From NCBI RefSeq assembly GCF_008728195.1, contig NZ_CP031598.1:4526001-4590000 (forward strand): 64,000 nucleotides of DNA. Direction: 5' to 3'. A program made the translations under genes and the position numbers. This stretch comes from Roseovarius indicus (lineage in GTDB: Bacteria > Pseudomonadota > Alphaproteobacteria > Rhodobacterales > Rhodobacteraceae). Below, in pieces: positions 18,352 through 27,615 of this stretch (positions within the stretch are counted from its first letter, which is position 1; each line of letters starts with the position of its first letter). The notes beneath the pieces were generated by a model. It made no database searches. It was not told the DNA's origin and saw only the letters and a program-made list of their open reading frames with translations.

Positions 18352-19275
18352 ATGACCCTTATGACACGCACCGCGACCAGTGCGGCGCTGGCGGCGCTTC
18401 TCAGCGCCCCGGCGTTCGCCGAAGACAGCTTCGGCGGCAGCTTCGACGACGGGTTCGAGCAACCCGCCGCCGAGGCGTCGTCGGATTCCAAGGAACCAGA
18501 GCCGAATTACGGCACCGACACCCAGGCGCAGGCGGGCACCCAGCCCGCCGCCGATGACGGGTTCGGCGGCAGCTTCGGCCCGGCCAGCGAAACCACGACC
18601 GACAGCGGCACCACGGGCACCACCGCCGAGACGGCAGACAGCACGGCCCAGGATGGCGATTTCGATCCCGACTTCTCGATCACCGGCACCGGAACCGGCA
18701 CCGAAGAGACGACCGAGACCGCCATGCCGGAAACCCAGCCCGAGCCACAGCCTGAACCGCAGCCCGAGGCACAGCCCGAGACCAACCAGCAGGCACAGGC
18801 CATCACGGTCGACCCGCAGATCCTCACCTTCGAAAGCCGCGACTACGGCGTGCCGCCCACAGGCAACCTTCGCAATGGCGGCATGCATGCGCCCACGCCC
18901 ACCATGGTGCCCGGCGCCTCCGTGGTCTCGACCGAGGGTCTGGCCAACGCCATGGCCAGCGGGCTCGACATGATCATCATCGACGTGCTCGGGCAGCAAT
19001 ACTCCCTGCCCAGCGCCTACATGATCCCCGAGATGTCCTCGCCCGGCTCCTACCAGGACCGCATTCAGCAGCAGACGGGCCAGTTCCTGGCACAGGTCAC
19101 CGGCCAGGTCGCCGACTACCCGATCATTCTCTACTGCTCCGATCCGCAATGCTGGCTCAGCTATAACGCGACCCTGCGGGTGGTGGCAGCCGGCTATACC
19201 AACGTCTACTGGTATCGCGGCGGCATCACGGCGTGGCAGATGGCGGGCTTCCCGGTCTATCCGTCCGGATACTGA
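18352..19275 (+). CDS. exported rhodanese-like protein, low-complexity N-half
   Basis: A 307-residue exported protein. The signal peptide (cleavage near AFA-ED) is followed by a disordered acidic stretch to about 155 with twice-repeated GGSF elements, Thr/Ser/Glu-rich sequence and a PEPQPEPQPEAQPE run. Residues 170-307 are a rhodanese-like domain ending in YCSDPQCW, then YNVYWYRGGITAW-type sequence (here TNVYWYRGGITAW). The cysteine pair before tryptophan recalls the CXXCW proteins of PQQ-linked catabolism clusters, but the spacing is CxxxxCW. It may bind a thiol or act as a scaffold for the neighbouring proteases. It sits 21 bases after the serine protease gene and one base before the CHAT gene. 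Confidence 0.8.
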   Translation: MTLMTRTATSAALAALLSAPAFAEDSFGGSFDDGFEQPAAEASSDSKEPEPNYGTDTQAQAGTQPAADDGFGGSFGPASETTTDSGTTGTTAETADSTAQDGDFDPDFSITGTGTGTEETTETAMPETQPEPQPEPQPEAQPETNQQAQAITVDPQILTFESRDYGVPPTGNLRNGGMHAPTPTMVPGASVVSTEGLANAMASGLDMIIIDVLGQQYSLPSAYMIPEMSSPGSYQDRIQQQTGQFLAQVTGQVADYPIILYCSDPQCWLSYNATLRVVAAGYTNVYWYRGGITAWQMAGFPVYPSGY

Positions 19276-19276
19276 C

Positions 19277-22200
19277 ATGCGGCGCGCGGCCCTGGGGTTC
19301 GCTCTCGCCGCGGGCCTTTTCCTTGCCCATGCGGCCCCGGCGCAGGACAGCACCGCCGATATCGGCGCCCTGAACGGGGCGACGATGGAAGCGCTGAACG
19401 CGGGCGACACACCGCTCGCCGTGGAACGCGCCCGCGCCGCTGTCGAAGCGGCGCGGGCCGCCGACACCCCCGACCCGCTGGCCTATGCCTACGCCCTCAA
19501 CAACCTCGGCTATGCCCTCGCGCTCGCCGGTGATGCCCAGGCCGGCGCGCAGCTCGACGAAGCCATCGCCTTCGCCGAGCAAGCCGGCCTCACCGGTTCC
19601 GACCCGTGGTATCTCGCCGCCTCGAACCGCGCGAATGTCCACCTCATGCAGGGCGACATCCCCGCAGCCGAGGCGCTGGTCGACCGCATCCTTGGCGCCG
19701 GCCGTGGCACGCCCGACCACGGTCGCGCCCTCGGCATCGCCGCCTCGGTTCATTTCGCCGCCGGACAATACATCGCCTCCATCGAATTCCTAGAAGAACT
19801 CCTCGCCGTCGAACCCGAGCTTCTGCGCCCGCTCTACGGCACGATCTACACCACCTACGCCCAGACGCAGGAAGCGATGGAACAGGCCGGCCGCACCGAT
19901 GAGGCCATCGCCCTCATCACCGGGCGCATCGCCGTCCTCCGCCGCTTCATGCCGGAAGAGGTCGAGGGTATCCAGAACCTGCTGTCGCAGAAATTCTTCC
20001 TCCTCCACCAGGCCGAACGCTATGGCCCCGCCGCCGACGCCCTGCGCGCATGGGGCGCCGCCGCGCCGCTCTCCGAAGACGAGCTGGCCTATGTCAACGA
20101 GATGGCGACCCTGACCCTCACCGCAACACAGGCCGCCAGCTACACCGAACTGCGCGAGGTGCAGCTCGACTATGCCCAGCTTGCCGTGGCCTATGCCGAA
20201 CTGACCGGCATCGAGAACGACCCCCGCCTCGGCCTCGCCCTGCGCGAGGTGGCCCATGCCCAGACCAATCTCGGCCTCCACCAGGAGGCCGCCCAGACCC
20301 TCCGCCGCGCCGCCCGCGTGCTCGAGGCGACCGAGGAGGGCCGCAAGAGCCTGCACCTCATCCTCGACGACCTCGCCGCCAACGCGTGGCAACGCAATGA
20401 CCTGTCGCTCTCCGAACGGCTCTACGACCAGTCCGAGCGTGCCTACAGCATCGCCCTCGACCAGGGCGCGGAACCGCTCACCCCCATCGACCTCGCCATC
20501 AGCGCCACCAACCGGGCCCGCCTGATGACCGACATGGGCCGCCCGCAGGATGCGCTCGACCTCACCGAAGAAGCACTGACGCAATACCGACAAAATACCG
20601 ACGTTATACCGACGTGGAATACACGGGCCGAAATGGCCCGCATCCACGCCGCCGCGGCCGTGGCGCTCGGCGATCTCGGGCAGCCGGAACAGGCCCTCGA
20701 CCGCCTCGAACAGGCCCTCTCCATCGCCCGCGAGGCCTATCCGGAAAACCACCCCGACCTTGCCACCGCCCTGACCAACGCCGCCGACTTTCTCTTCGTT
20801 CAAGGCAATAAAACAAGGGCTGTCAGCCTTTTGGAAGAGGCCATCGCCATCAACGACGCCGCCCTGCCCCACGCCCTGCCCATGGCCGTCGACGCCCAGC
20901 TGAAACTGGCGCTCTTTCACGTCTCCGAGGGCAATCTCGACGCCGCCACCCCCCTCCTCCGCGATATCGCAGAGGCCCGGAAATCCCCGCTCTACCGCGC
21001 GCAACTCCCTGAATCTATTCAAGATTTCGAGATCCTCGCCTGGTCCCTCCTCGCCCGCTCCGGCACGGCACCGCCCGACCCCGCCACGATCGACGAGGCC
21101 CTCTCCGCCCTGCAATGGACCCAGGTCACCCGCTCGGCCGAAGCCCTCGCCATGATGGAAGCCCGCCTCGCCGCCGACGACCCCCTGCAAGCCGTCTGGC
21201 TCCGCCGCCGCCAGGACCTCCGCGAAGCCCACACCCGCGAAACCTCCGCCCTCCTCACCGCCTACGGCGAAGGCGCCGACCGGTCCACGCTCCGGGCCTT
21301 TGATACAAGGCTCAACACGCTCGAGCGCGACCTGCAGACCGTCGAAACCAGGCTCTCCGGCCTGGGCCTTGAAACCGCCGGCCTCACTGGCGTCCAACCC
21401 TTGCAAGTCTCTGAAATTCAATCCCTTCTCAAGCCCGACGAGGTGCTCCTCACCTTCCTTCTGCCCGGCCTGCGCCCCGACATGGTCGCCGCCCTCGACG
21501 GCTCTTCCAACCAGACCATCGCCATCAGCCGCGGCGCCATCCGCGTGGCCCCCATCCCCGACGACAGCCGCCGCAGCCTCAACGACAGGATCACCGCCTT
21601 CCGCTGCCAGATCGCCGTCAGCGACCCCGGCTGCGCCACCTTCGGCACCACCGGCCTTCGCGGCGCCATGCTGGCCGAACAGGAGGAAGACACCCGCGGG
21701 TTTGACGCCGAAGGGGCATTCCGCCTCTACCGAGACCTCTTCGGCGGCGTAAGCGGCATGCTGACCGGCAAGGACCACCTGATAATCGCCCCGCCCGCAG
21801 ACTTGTTACGCCTGCCTTTTCAAGCACTTGTCGCCGACACACAGGGCGGGCCGAACGGGTCGCCCGACTGGCTCATTCGCCACCACGCGATCTCGGTCCT
21901 GCCTTCGATCAGCAGCCTCCGGGGCCTTCGGAACCACCCGCTCCCCCGCGGCAAGGGGCTTGGCCGCTACCTCGGGATCGGCGACCCGGTCATCGGCACC
22001 AGCGGCCCGGTCGATTGCGCCACCGTCCGCATGGCCGCCCTCCGCGCCGCCCCGCCCGACACGCCCGACCTGATGGATAACGACACCGGCACTCCCCTCG
22101 CCCGCCCGGCCGTGCTGCGCTCGCTGCCCCGCCTGCCGGACTCGGCCTGCGAAGTCGAGGCCATCGGCCGCGTCTTCGGCGGGTCCGCTTCGCTCTTCAC

Positions 22201-22726
22201 CGGCCCGCAAGCCACGGAAACGAAAGTCAAACTCCTCGACGCCTCGGCCCAGCTCGCCCAATACGACGTGATCGTCTTCGCCACCCACGGCCTGACGGCG
22301 GGCGAGGCCGGCGCCCGAGCGCCCGGCCTTGTCCTAACCCCGCCCGACACGCCCACGGCAGAAGATGACGGCCTGCTCACCGCCGCCGAGATTGCCACGC
22401 TCGGCCTCAAGGCCAGCCTCGTCGTCCTCTCCGCCTGCAACACCGCCGCGGGCGAGGATGCCAACGCCGAGGGCCTTTCCGGCCTCGCCCGAGCGTTCTT
22501 CCACGCCGGCGGCTCCTCGCTCCTCGTAACCCATTGGTCTGTCTATTCTTCCGCCGCGGTCGAGGTCTCCACCGGCCTCTTCCGCACGCTTCAGGACGAG
22601 CCCGACCTCAGCCATGCAGAAGCGCTGCGCCGCTCGGTCCTCGCCATCCTCGACGACCCCGCGCAGGATCCGCTGCGCACGCATCCGTCCTACTGGGCCC
22701 CCTTCGCCATCGTCGGCCTGCGCTAA
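19277..22726 (+). CDS. exported TPR-CHAT caspase-family protease
   Basis: A 1149-residue protein: signal peptide (APA-QD), a helical TPR array from about 30 to 640 (several A-x-x-L-x-x-L-G/A repeats, e.g. LNNLGYALALAGDAQAG), a coiled-coil linker, and a C-terminal CHAT domain (about 790-1149). The catalytic dyad is His1004 in VFATHGLT and Cys1054 in VLSACNTAAGE, the spacing and motifs of active CHAT proteases. TPRs normally bind partner proteins, here possibly the other operon products. The ATG lies one base after the rhodanese-like gene's stop, so translation is coupled. The stop overlaps that of the convergent GAPDH gene. Inside the gene TACCGAC occurs three times at an 11-base period (20585-20613). 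Confidence 0.9.
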   Translation: MRRAALGFALAAGLFLAHAAPAQDSTADIGALNGATMEALNAGDTPLAVERARAAVEAARAADTPDPLAYAYALNNLGYALALAGDAQAGAQLDEAIAFAEQAGLTGSDPWYLAASNRANVHLMQGDIPAAEALVDRILGAGRGTPDHGRALGIAASVHFAAGQYIASIEFLEELLAVEPELLRPLYGTIYTTYAQTQEAMEQAGRTDEAIALITGRIAVLRRFMPEEVEGIQNLLSQKFFLLHQAERYGPAADALRAWGAAAPLSEDELAYVNEMATLTLTATQAASYTELREVQLDYAQLAVAYAELTGIENDPRLGLALREVAHAQTNLGLHQEAAQTLRRAARVLEATEEGRKSLHLILDDLAANAWQRNDLSLSERLYDQSERAYSIALDQGAEPLTPIDLAISATNRARLMTDMGRPQDALDLTEEALTQYRQNTDVIPTWNTRAEMARIHAAAAVALGDLGQPEQALDRLEQALSIAREAYPENHPDLATALTNAADFLFVQGNKTRAVSLLEEAIAINDAALPHALPMAVDAQLKLALFHVSEGNLDAATPLLRDIAEARKSPLYRAQLPESIQDFEILAWSLLARSGTAPPDPATIDEALSALQWTQVTRSAEALAMMEARLAADDPLQAVWLRRRQDLREAHTRETSALLTAYGEGADRSTLRAFDTRLNTLERDLQTVETRLSGLGLETAGLTGVQPLQVSEIQSLLKPDEVLLTFLLPGLRPDMVAALDGSSNQTIAISRGAIRVAPIPDDSRRSLNDRITAFRCQIAVSDPGCATFGTTGLRGAMLAEQEEDTRGFDAEGAFRLYRDLFGGVSGMLTGKDHLIIAPPADLLRLPFQALVADTQGGPNGSPDWLIRHHAISVLPSISSLRGLRNHPLPRGKGLGRYLGIGDPVIGTSGPVDCATVRMAALRAAPPDTPDLMDNDTGTPLARPAVLRSLPRLPDSACEVEAIGRVFGGSASLFTGPQATETKVKLLDASAQLAQYDVIVFATHGLTAGEAGARAPGLVLTPPDTPTAEDDGLLTAAEIATLGLKASLVVLSACNTAAGEDANAEGLSGLARAFFHAGGSSLLVTHWSVYSSAAVEVSTGLFRTLQDEPDLSHAEALRRSVLAILDDPAQDPLRTHPSYWAPFAIVGLR

Positions 22727-23760
22727 CCCGCCAACCTTTGCTCGCCCACCGGCAAGCCAAGCCGCCGCGCAATCCACGCGCCCGTGTCGAGCATCCGGTT
22801 CGAGAACCCCCATTCGTTGTCATACCACGACAGCACCCGCACCATGCCGCCCTCGGTCACCCGCGTCTGCCCGGGGCAGAAGACCGAGGAATGGGAATCG
22901 TGGTTGAAATCGCTCGACACCAGCGGCGCATCATTCACCGCAAGGATCCCCTGCAACGGCCCTGATCCGGCCGCCTGCCGGATCGCTTCGTTCACCTCGT
23001 CTGCCGTCGCGTTCCGCCTGGGCATGAAGGTCAGATCGACCACCGAGACATTCGGCGTCGGCACCCGGATCGCCGCGCCATCCAGCCGCCCGGCCAGGTG
23101 CGGCAGCACCAGCCCCACGGCCCGCGCCGCCCCGGTCGACGTCGGGATCATCGACAGCGCCGCCCCCCGTGCCCGGTAGAGATCCTTGTGCGCCGCATCC
23201 AGCACCGGCTGATCGCCGGTATAGCTGTGCACGGTGGTCATGTAGCCGGTCTCGATCCCGAAGGCGTCGTCCAGCACCTTGGCCACCGGAGCCAGGCAGT
23301 TCGTCGTGCAGGAGGCGTTGGAAATGACCGTGTCACCGGCGCTCAGGCTCTGGTGATTCACCCCGTAAACGATGGTCTTGTCCGCCCCGTCCGCCGGGGC
23401 CGAGACCAGAACCCGGCCCGACCCATTCCGCAAATGCCGCGCCGCCTTGTCCCGCGCGGTGAAGACCCCGGTGCACTCCAGCGCCACGTCCACGTCGGAC
23501 CACGGCAGATCCTCCGGCGCCCGCTCGGCGGTGACGCGAATACGCCGGCCGCCGACGATCAGGTCGCCCCCCTCCACCGAAACATCCTCAGCCAACCGGC
23601 CATGCACGCTGTCGTATTTCAGAAGATGCGCGCTGGTCTCGATCGGGGCGAGGTCGTTGATCGCGACGATCTCGATATCGTCGCGCCCCGACTCGACCCA
23701 CGCCCGAAGAACACAGCGGCCGATCCGGCCGAACCCGTTGATGGCAAGCTTGGCAGTCAT
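22723..23760 (-). CDS. gap: GAPDH-family phosphate aldehyde dehydrogenase
   Basis: A 345-residue type-I glyceraldehyde-3-phosphate dehydrogenase family protein. INGFGRIGR is the NAD-binding turn and INDL carries the acidic residue that selects NAD. SNASCTTNC holds catalytic Cys151 and TTVHSYT the base His178. SWYDNEWGFSNRM closes the catalytic domain. It oxidises glyceraldehyde 3-phosphate, or in the Epd subgroup erythrose 4-phosphate; sequence alone does not decide. It is last in the LacI/ABC/DhaK operon, 110 bases after the kinase gene, so it may act on the triose or tetrose phosphate formed there rather than as the housekeeping glycolytic enzyme. Its stop codon overlaps the CHAT gene's stop in a tail-to-tail arrangement. 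Confidence 0.92.
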   Translation of the reverse strand: MTAKLAINGFGRIGRCVLRAWVESGRDDIEIVAINDLAPIETSAHLLKYDSVHGRLAEDVSVEGGDLIVGGRRIRVTAERAPEDLPWSDVDVALECTGVFTARDKAARHLRNGSGRVLVSAPADGADKTIVYGVNHQSLSAGDTVISNASCTTNCLAPVAKVLDDAFGIETGYMTTVHSYTGDQPVLDAAHKDLYRARGAALSMIPTSTGAARAVGLVLPHLAGRLDGAAIRVPTPNVSVVDLTFMPRRNATADEVNEAIRQAAGSGPLQGILAVNDAPLVSSDFNHDSHSSVFCPGQTRVTEGGMVRVLSWYDNEWGFSNRMLDTGAWIARRLGLPVGEQRLAG

Positions 23761-23870
23761 GGCAAAGGCTCCCTGTTACTGATTTTTCGATTTATGATAG
23801 CGCTAACATATCCGGTCGGAAATTACCACCGGCCCGACCATTTTTCCGGCCGGACCCGTGGCAACCCGGA

Positions 23871-25508
23871 TCAGGAGGCCAGTTCGTCGACCCGTGAGAG
23901 ATGCTCGAACAACCGCGCCACCGCCTCGGCGCCCGGGTCGTTATGCCCCGCAAGGCTCTCAGCCGAGACGTAGCTCGCCCGCCCGGCCCGCGCGCGGGTG
24001 ATCTCCGCCGTGGCATCCGCGCCCTTCCTCGCCGCCTCCGCCGCCGCCGCCAGCCCGTCGGGCAACGCCTCCAGTGCGGGCAGCAGCGCGTCGATCATCG
24101 TCCGGTCGCCGGGGCTCGCCCCACCCACCTGCTGCACCCGGTCGAGACCCGATTTCAAAGCGCCAATGGCATCCTTCCCGCTGGCCGAGGCATCTCCCGC
24201 TGCCGCAAAGAAGATCGCCAGCAACACCCCCGACGAGCCTCCCATCGTCTGGCTCAGTTCCAGCCCGATGGCCCGGTACAGCTGCGTCTGGTCCGCCAAA
24301 GGCAACCGGTCGAGCGACCCGATCAGCGCCCGCGACGCGGTGGCCAGCGTACTGCCCGTATCCCCATCCCCCGACTTCGCATCCAGCGCATTCAGCGCAT
24401 CCTGCTCCCCGATCAGAAGGTTGCAGCACCGTTCCACGAACGCACGCGTCGCCTCGTGCGACGACGGGATCGGCTTGATCGGCGTCAGCCCGTCCGGCAG
24501 GTCGAGCACCGCGACCTCGCCGATCATGTGACAGCCCGGCCAGGCCCACGGCGCCACCGGCGCCAGGAGCGCCGCCTCATCCGCCTTCGACACCGGGTAG
24601 ACCGAGATCGAGAACCCCCGCATATCCAGCGAGGTCATCATCGGCGCCGGCCCGATCAGCCAGCGCAGCTGGTCTCCGATCCGCGAGCGCGTCAGCTCCT
24701 CGGCCAGCACCCCCATCTCCAGCGGCGTCGTCGCCCCGAGGTTATTGAGCAAAGCCACGTGCGGCCCGCTCCCCAGATGCGGCGCCAGCCTGTCGATCAC
24801 CATCGAGATCGCCTCCCGCGCCGTGGTGAAGGGCACCTGCTCGATCCCCGCCTCGCCATGAATGCCCAGCCCCAGCTCGGCCTTGCCCGGCCCGATCCGG
24901 TCTTCCTTGGGCGAGCCGGGCACGGTGCAGGTATCGAGCGACATGCCGATCGACACCGCCCCCTTGATCACTCGCTCCGCCGCCTCGGTCACGGCGTCGA
25001 GGTCGGCGCCCTGTTCGGCCAGCGCGCCTGCAATCTTGTGCACGAACAGCGTCCCTGCCACCCCGCGCGCCTGCGGCAGGTCGGGAAGGGCCACGTCATC
25101 GTCGACGATCACCATGTTCACCTTCAGCCCCTGCGCCCGTGCCCGCTCCGCCGCTAGCCCGAAATTCAGCCGGTCGCCGGTATAGTTCTTCACGATCAGC
25201 AGGCACCCCGCCTTGCCCGTCACCGACAGGATCCCCGCCAGCACCGCATCGACCGAGGGGGAGGCGAAGACCTCCCCGCACACCGCCGCCGTCAGCATCC
25301 CTTGCCCGACGAACCCCGCATGGCTCGGCTCGTGCCCCGATCCGCCGCCCGACACCAGCGCCACTTTCGAGCGGTCCCAGTCGGTGCGCACCACCACCTT
25401 GATATGCGGATACCCGTCCAGCCTTGCCAGCCGCCCGCCCGCGATGCGCAGATGGCCGTCGATCGCTTCGGTGACGACCGTTTCCTTTTCGTTGATGAAC
25501 TGCTTCAT
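23871..25508 (-). CDS. fused DhaK-DhaL ketose kinase (dihydroxyacetone kinase family)
   Basis: A 545-residue ATP-type dihydroxyacetone kinase. The DhaK half (1-330) has SGGGSGHEPSH (53-63), VKNYTGD (106-112) and the conserved GIHGEAG motif with His217, which in the family holds the keto substrate covalently. The DhaL half (about 355-545) has LDAKSGDGDTGSTL, the ATP/Mg site. Fused K-L kinases phosphorylate dihydroxyacetone, and close relatives act on D- or L-erythrulose. It lies 12 bases after the second ATPase gene of a sugar-type importer, so its substrate is likely what the importer brings in or a product of it. Start: ATG at 25508 near an AAGGAG site. Confidence 0.92.
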   Translation of the reverse strand: MKQFINEKETVVTEAIDGHLRIAGGRLARLDGYPHIKVVVRTDWDRSKVALVSGGGSGHEPSHAGFVGQGMLTAAVCGEVFASPSVDAVLAGILSVTGKAGCLLIVKNYTGDRLNFGLAAERARAQGLKVNMVIVDDDVALPDLPQARGVAGTLFVHKIAGALAEQGADLDAVTEAAERVIKGAVSIGMSLDTCTVPGSPKEDRIGPGKAELGLGIHGEAGIEQVPFTTAREAISMVIDRLAPHLGSGPHVALLNNLGATTPLEMGVLAEELTRSRIGDQLRWLIGPAPMMTSLDMRGFSISVYPVSKADEAALLAPVAPWAWPGCHMIGEVAVLDLPDGLTPIKPIPSSHEATRAFVERCCNLLIGEQDALNALDAKSGDGDTGSTLATASRALIGSLDRLPLADQTQLYRAIGLELSQTMGGSSGVLLAIFFAAAGDASASGKDAIGALKSGLDRVQQVGGASPGDRTMIDALLPALEALPDGLAAAAEAARKGADATAEITRARAGRASYVSAESLAGHNDPGAEAVARLFEHLSRVDELAS

Positions 25509-25520
25509 GGGTCAGTCTCC

Positions 25521-26516
25521 TTAAGCGATCCGCGCGCCGGCGGCGTCGAAGTAAAGGGCGTTGCGGGGTTGAATGGCCACGGTGTCCCCGGGCTCGAGGT
25601 CGGTATGCGGGTCGGTCAGCGTCACGATGTCATGCCCGTCAAGCTGCAGATGCAGACGCGTCTGATCCCCCAGCCGCTCGACCCGCGACACGGTCGAGGG
25701 CTTGCCCTCGCCATGCGCGATATGCTCGGGGCGAAGGCCGATGGTCTTCGCCTCCGTGGGCGCCCCGCCGAAAACGCCGGCGGGCAGCGCGTTGATACGT
25801 GGCAGACCCAGCCGACCGGCCACGTAAAGGCTCACCGGGTCCTCGTAAATCTCACGCGGGCTGCCGAACTGCACAAGGCGGCCTTCATCGAGAACGCCCA
25901 CATGCGTCGCCATCGTCATCGCTTCGATCTGGTCATGCGTCACGTAGAGCATCGTCGCCCCCAGGCTCGCCTGGATGCGCTTCAACTCGACCCGCAGATC
26001 GGCCCGCAGCTTGGCATCGAGCGACGACAACGGCTCGTCCATCAGGTAGATCGACGGGTCCCGCACCAGCGCCCGGCCGATCGACACCCGCTGCATCTCG
26101 CCCCCCGACAGCTCCGTCGCCTTGTTGTCGAGCTTGTGGGGGATGCTCAGCACCTCCGCCACCTCGCGGATCTTCCGCGCGATCTCGTCTTCAGGCGTTT
26201 TCAGGATCGGCGAGCGCAAGGGAAAGGCGAGGTTCTCGCGCACCGTCATATGCGGGTAAAGCGAGTATTGCTGAAACACCATCGCCACGTCCCGCTGTGC
26301 CGGCGTCTCGTTCACCACCGACCGCCCATCGATGCGGATATCCCCGGCATCCGGCCGCTCCAGCCCCGAAATCAGCCGCAGCGTCGTGGTCTTCCCCGCC
26401 CCGGTGGGGCCCAGCAGCACCACGAAGGCGCCGTCGCTCACCGTCATGGTCAGGTTGTCGACCGCCAGCGTCGAGCCATAGCTCATCGATACGTTTTCCA
26501 GCAGCACGTCAGACAT
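25521..26516 (-). CDS. sugar-type ABC importer ATPase (second of pair)
   Basis: A 331-residue ATPase: Walker A GPTGAGKTT, signature LSGGEMQR, Walker B IYLMDEP, switch VTHDQ, then an OB/TOBE regulatory domain (about 235-331). It overlaps the first ATPase gene by 8 bases, and both are coded with one permease pair, so they likely form an ATPase heterodimer, as in the glycerol importer GlpS/GlpT of rhizobia. The signature motif has EM where the partner has DR. It acts on the cytoplasmic face of the inner membrane. Confidence 0.92.
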   Translation of the reverse strand: MSDVLLENVSMSYGSTLAVDNLTMTVSDGAFVVLLGPTGAGKTTTLRLISGLERPDAGDIRIDGRSVVNETPAQRDVAMVFQQYSLYPHMTVRENLAFPLRSPILKTPEDEIARKIREVAEVLSIPHKLDNKATELSGGEMQRVSIGRALVRDPSIYLMDEPLSSLDAKLRADLRVELKRIQASLGATMLYVTHDQIEAMTMATHVGVLDEGRLVQFGSPREIYEDPVSLYVAGRLGLPRINALPAGVFGGAPTEAKTIGLRPEHIAHGEGKPSTVSRVERLGDQTRLHLQLDGHDIVTLTDPHTDLEPGDTVAIQPRNALYFDAAGARIA

Positions 26517-27606
26517 GCGACAGCACCCCCTCGTTCAGGTCCGAGCGAATGGCCCGCCCCGCCTGCGTATCGAACAGCGTCACCGTCCGGCCATTGAAAT
26601 CGAGCCCCACGCTCTCGCCCACCCGCGCCGGCTGCTCCGACCCGATCCGCGCCTTTACCTCGCCGTTATGGGTTTTCATCGTCACGATCTGGGTAGTGCC
26701 GAGGTATTCCGTCGCGATCACCTCGCCGCGATAGCCCGAGGCATCGGACAGCCGCACATGCTCGGGCCGCACCCCATAGATCATGTCCCCGTCAAACGGC
26801 TCCCGTAGCGCCGGAATATGCAGCGTCTCGTGATGCAGCGTCACGCTGGTCGCCCCGACCTCAAGGCTATCGTGGAACTTGAGGAAATTCATTGAGGGCG
26901 ACCCGATGAACTCGGCCACGAAGCGGCTGGCGGGCTTGTCGTAGATATCCTGCGGCGTGCCGAACTGTTCGATCACCCCGTGGTTCATCACCACGATCTT
27001 GTCGCCCATCTGCATCGCTTCCAGCTGGTCATGGGTCACGTAAACCGTGGTCGCCCCCATCCTGTCATGCAGGTTCCGCAGCTCCTCCGCCATATGCTCC
27101 CGGAACTCGGCATCGAGGGCACCCAAAGGCTCGTCCATCAGGAAGCACTTCGGGTTCCGCACGATCGCCCGGCCCAGCGCCACGCGCTGCCGGTCGCCGC
27201 CCGACAAGCCCCCCACCGGCCGGTCGAGGATCTTCTCGATCCCCAGGATCCGCGCCGCCTCCGCCACCTTCTCGCGCACCTGCGCCCGCGGCATCCCCTG
27301 GCTCACCAGCGGATAGCTGATGTTCTTGCGCACGTTCATATGCGGGTAGAGCGCGAACATCTGGAAGACGAAGGCAATGTCCCGCTGGCTCGCCGGCTTC
27401 TGACCCACCTCCTCGCCGTCGATGTAAATCTCGCCCGACGTCGGAAGCTCCAGCCCCGCGATCATCCGCAAGGTCGTGGTCTTGCCGCATCCCGACGGCC
27501 CCAACAGCATGAAGAACTCCCCGTCCTCGATCCGGAAGGAAGAGGATTTGACGGCGGTGAAGTCGCCGAAGTCCTTGCGCACATTCTGAATGACGATCTC
27601 TGCCAT
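26509..27606 (-). CDS. sugar-type ABC importer ATPase (first of pair)
   Basis: A 365-residue MalK/UgpC-like ATPase: Walker [11 protein letters not shown]-loop FQMFALYPHM, signature LSGGDRQR, Walker B CFLMDEP, H-loop VTHDQ, and a C-terminal TOBE domain containing YGVRPEHVRL. It starts 9 bases after the small membrane-protein gene and overlaps the second ATPase gene. Paralogous to its neighbour but about 35 residues longer in the regulatory domain. Confidence 0.93.
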   Translation of the reverse strand: MAEIVIQNVRKDFGDFTAVKSSSFRIEDGEFFMLLGPSGCGKTTTLRMIAGLELPTSGEIYIDGEEVGQKPASQRDIAFVFQMFALYPHMNVRKNISYPLVSQGMPRAQVREKVAEAARILGIEKILDRPVGGLSGGDRQRVALGRAIVRNPKCFLMDEPLGALDAEFREHMAEELRNLHDRMGATTVYVTHDQLEAMQMGDKIVVMNHGVIEQFGTPQDIYDKPASRFVAEFIGSPSMNFLKFHDSLEVGATSVTLHHETLHIPALREPFDGDMIYGVRPEHVRLSDASGYRGEVIATEYLGTTQIVTMKTHNGEVKARIGSEQPARVGESVGLDFNGRTVTLFDTQAGRAIRSDLNEGVLSHV

Positions 27607-27615
27607 GCGCGCCTC

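Noticed and set aside
17359..19467. 702-codon minus-strand open frame
   Set aside because: Opposite the trypsin-fold and rhodanese-like genes, both of which have signal peptides and catalytic motifs; the minus frame is compositionally artificial.
15076..22726. Reading the protease operon as a cytoplasmic antiphage (caspase/CHAT) defence system
   Set aside because: All products have signal peptides, and no nucleic-acid sensor, cyclase, NTPase or toxin gene is adjacent.
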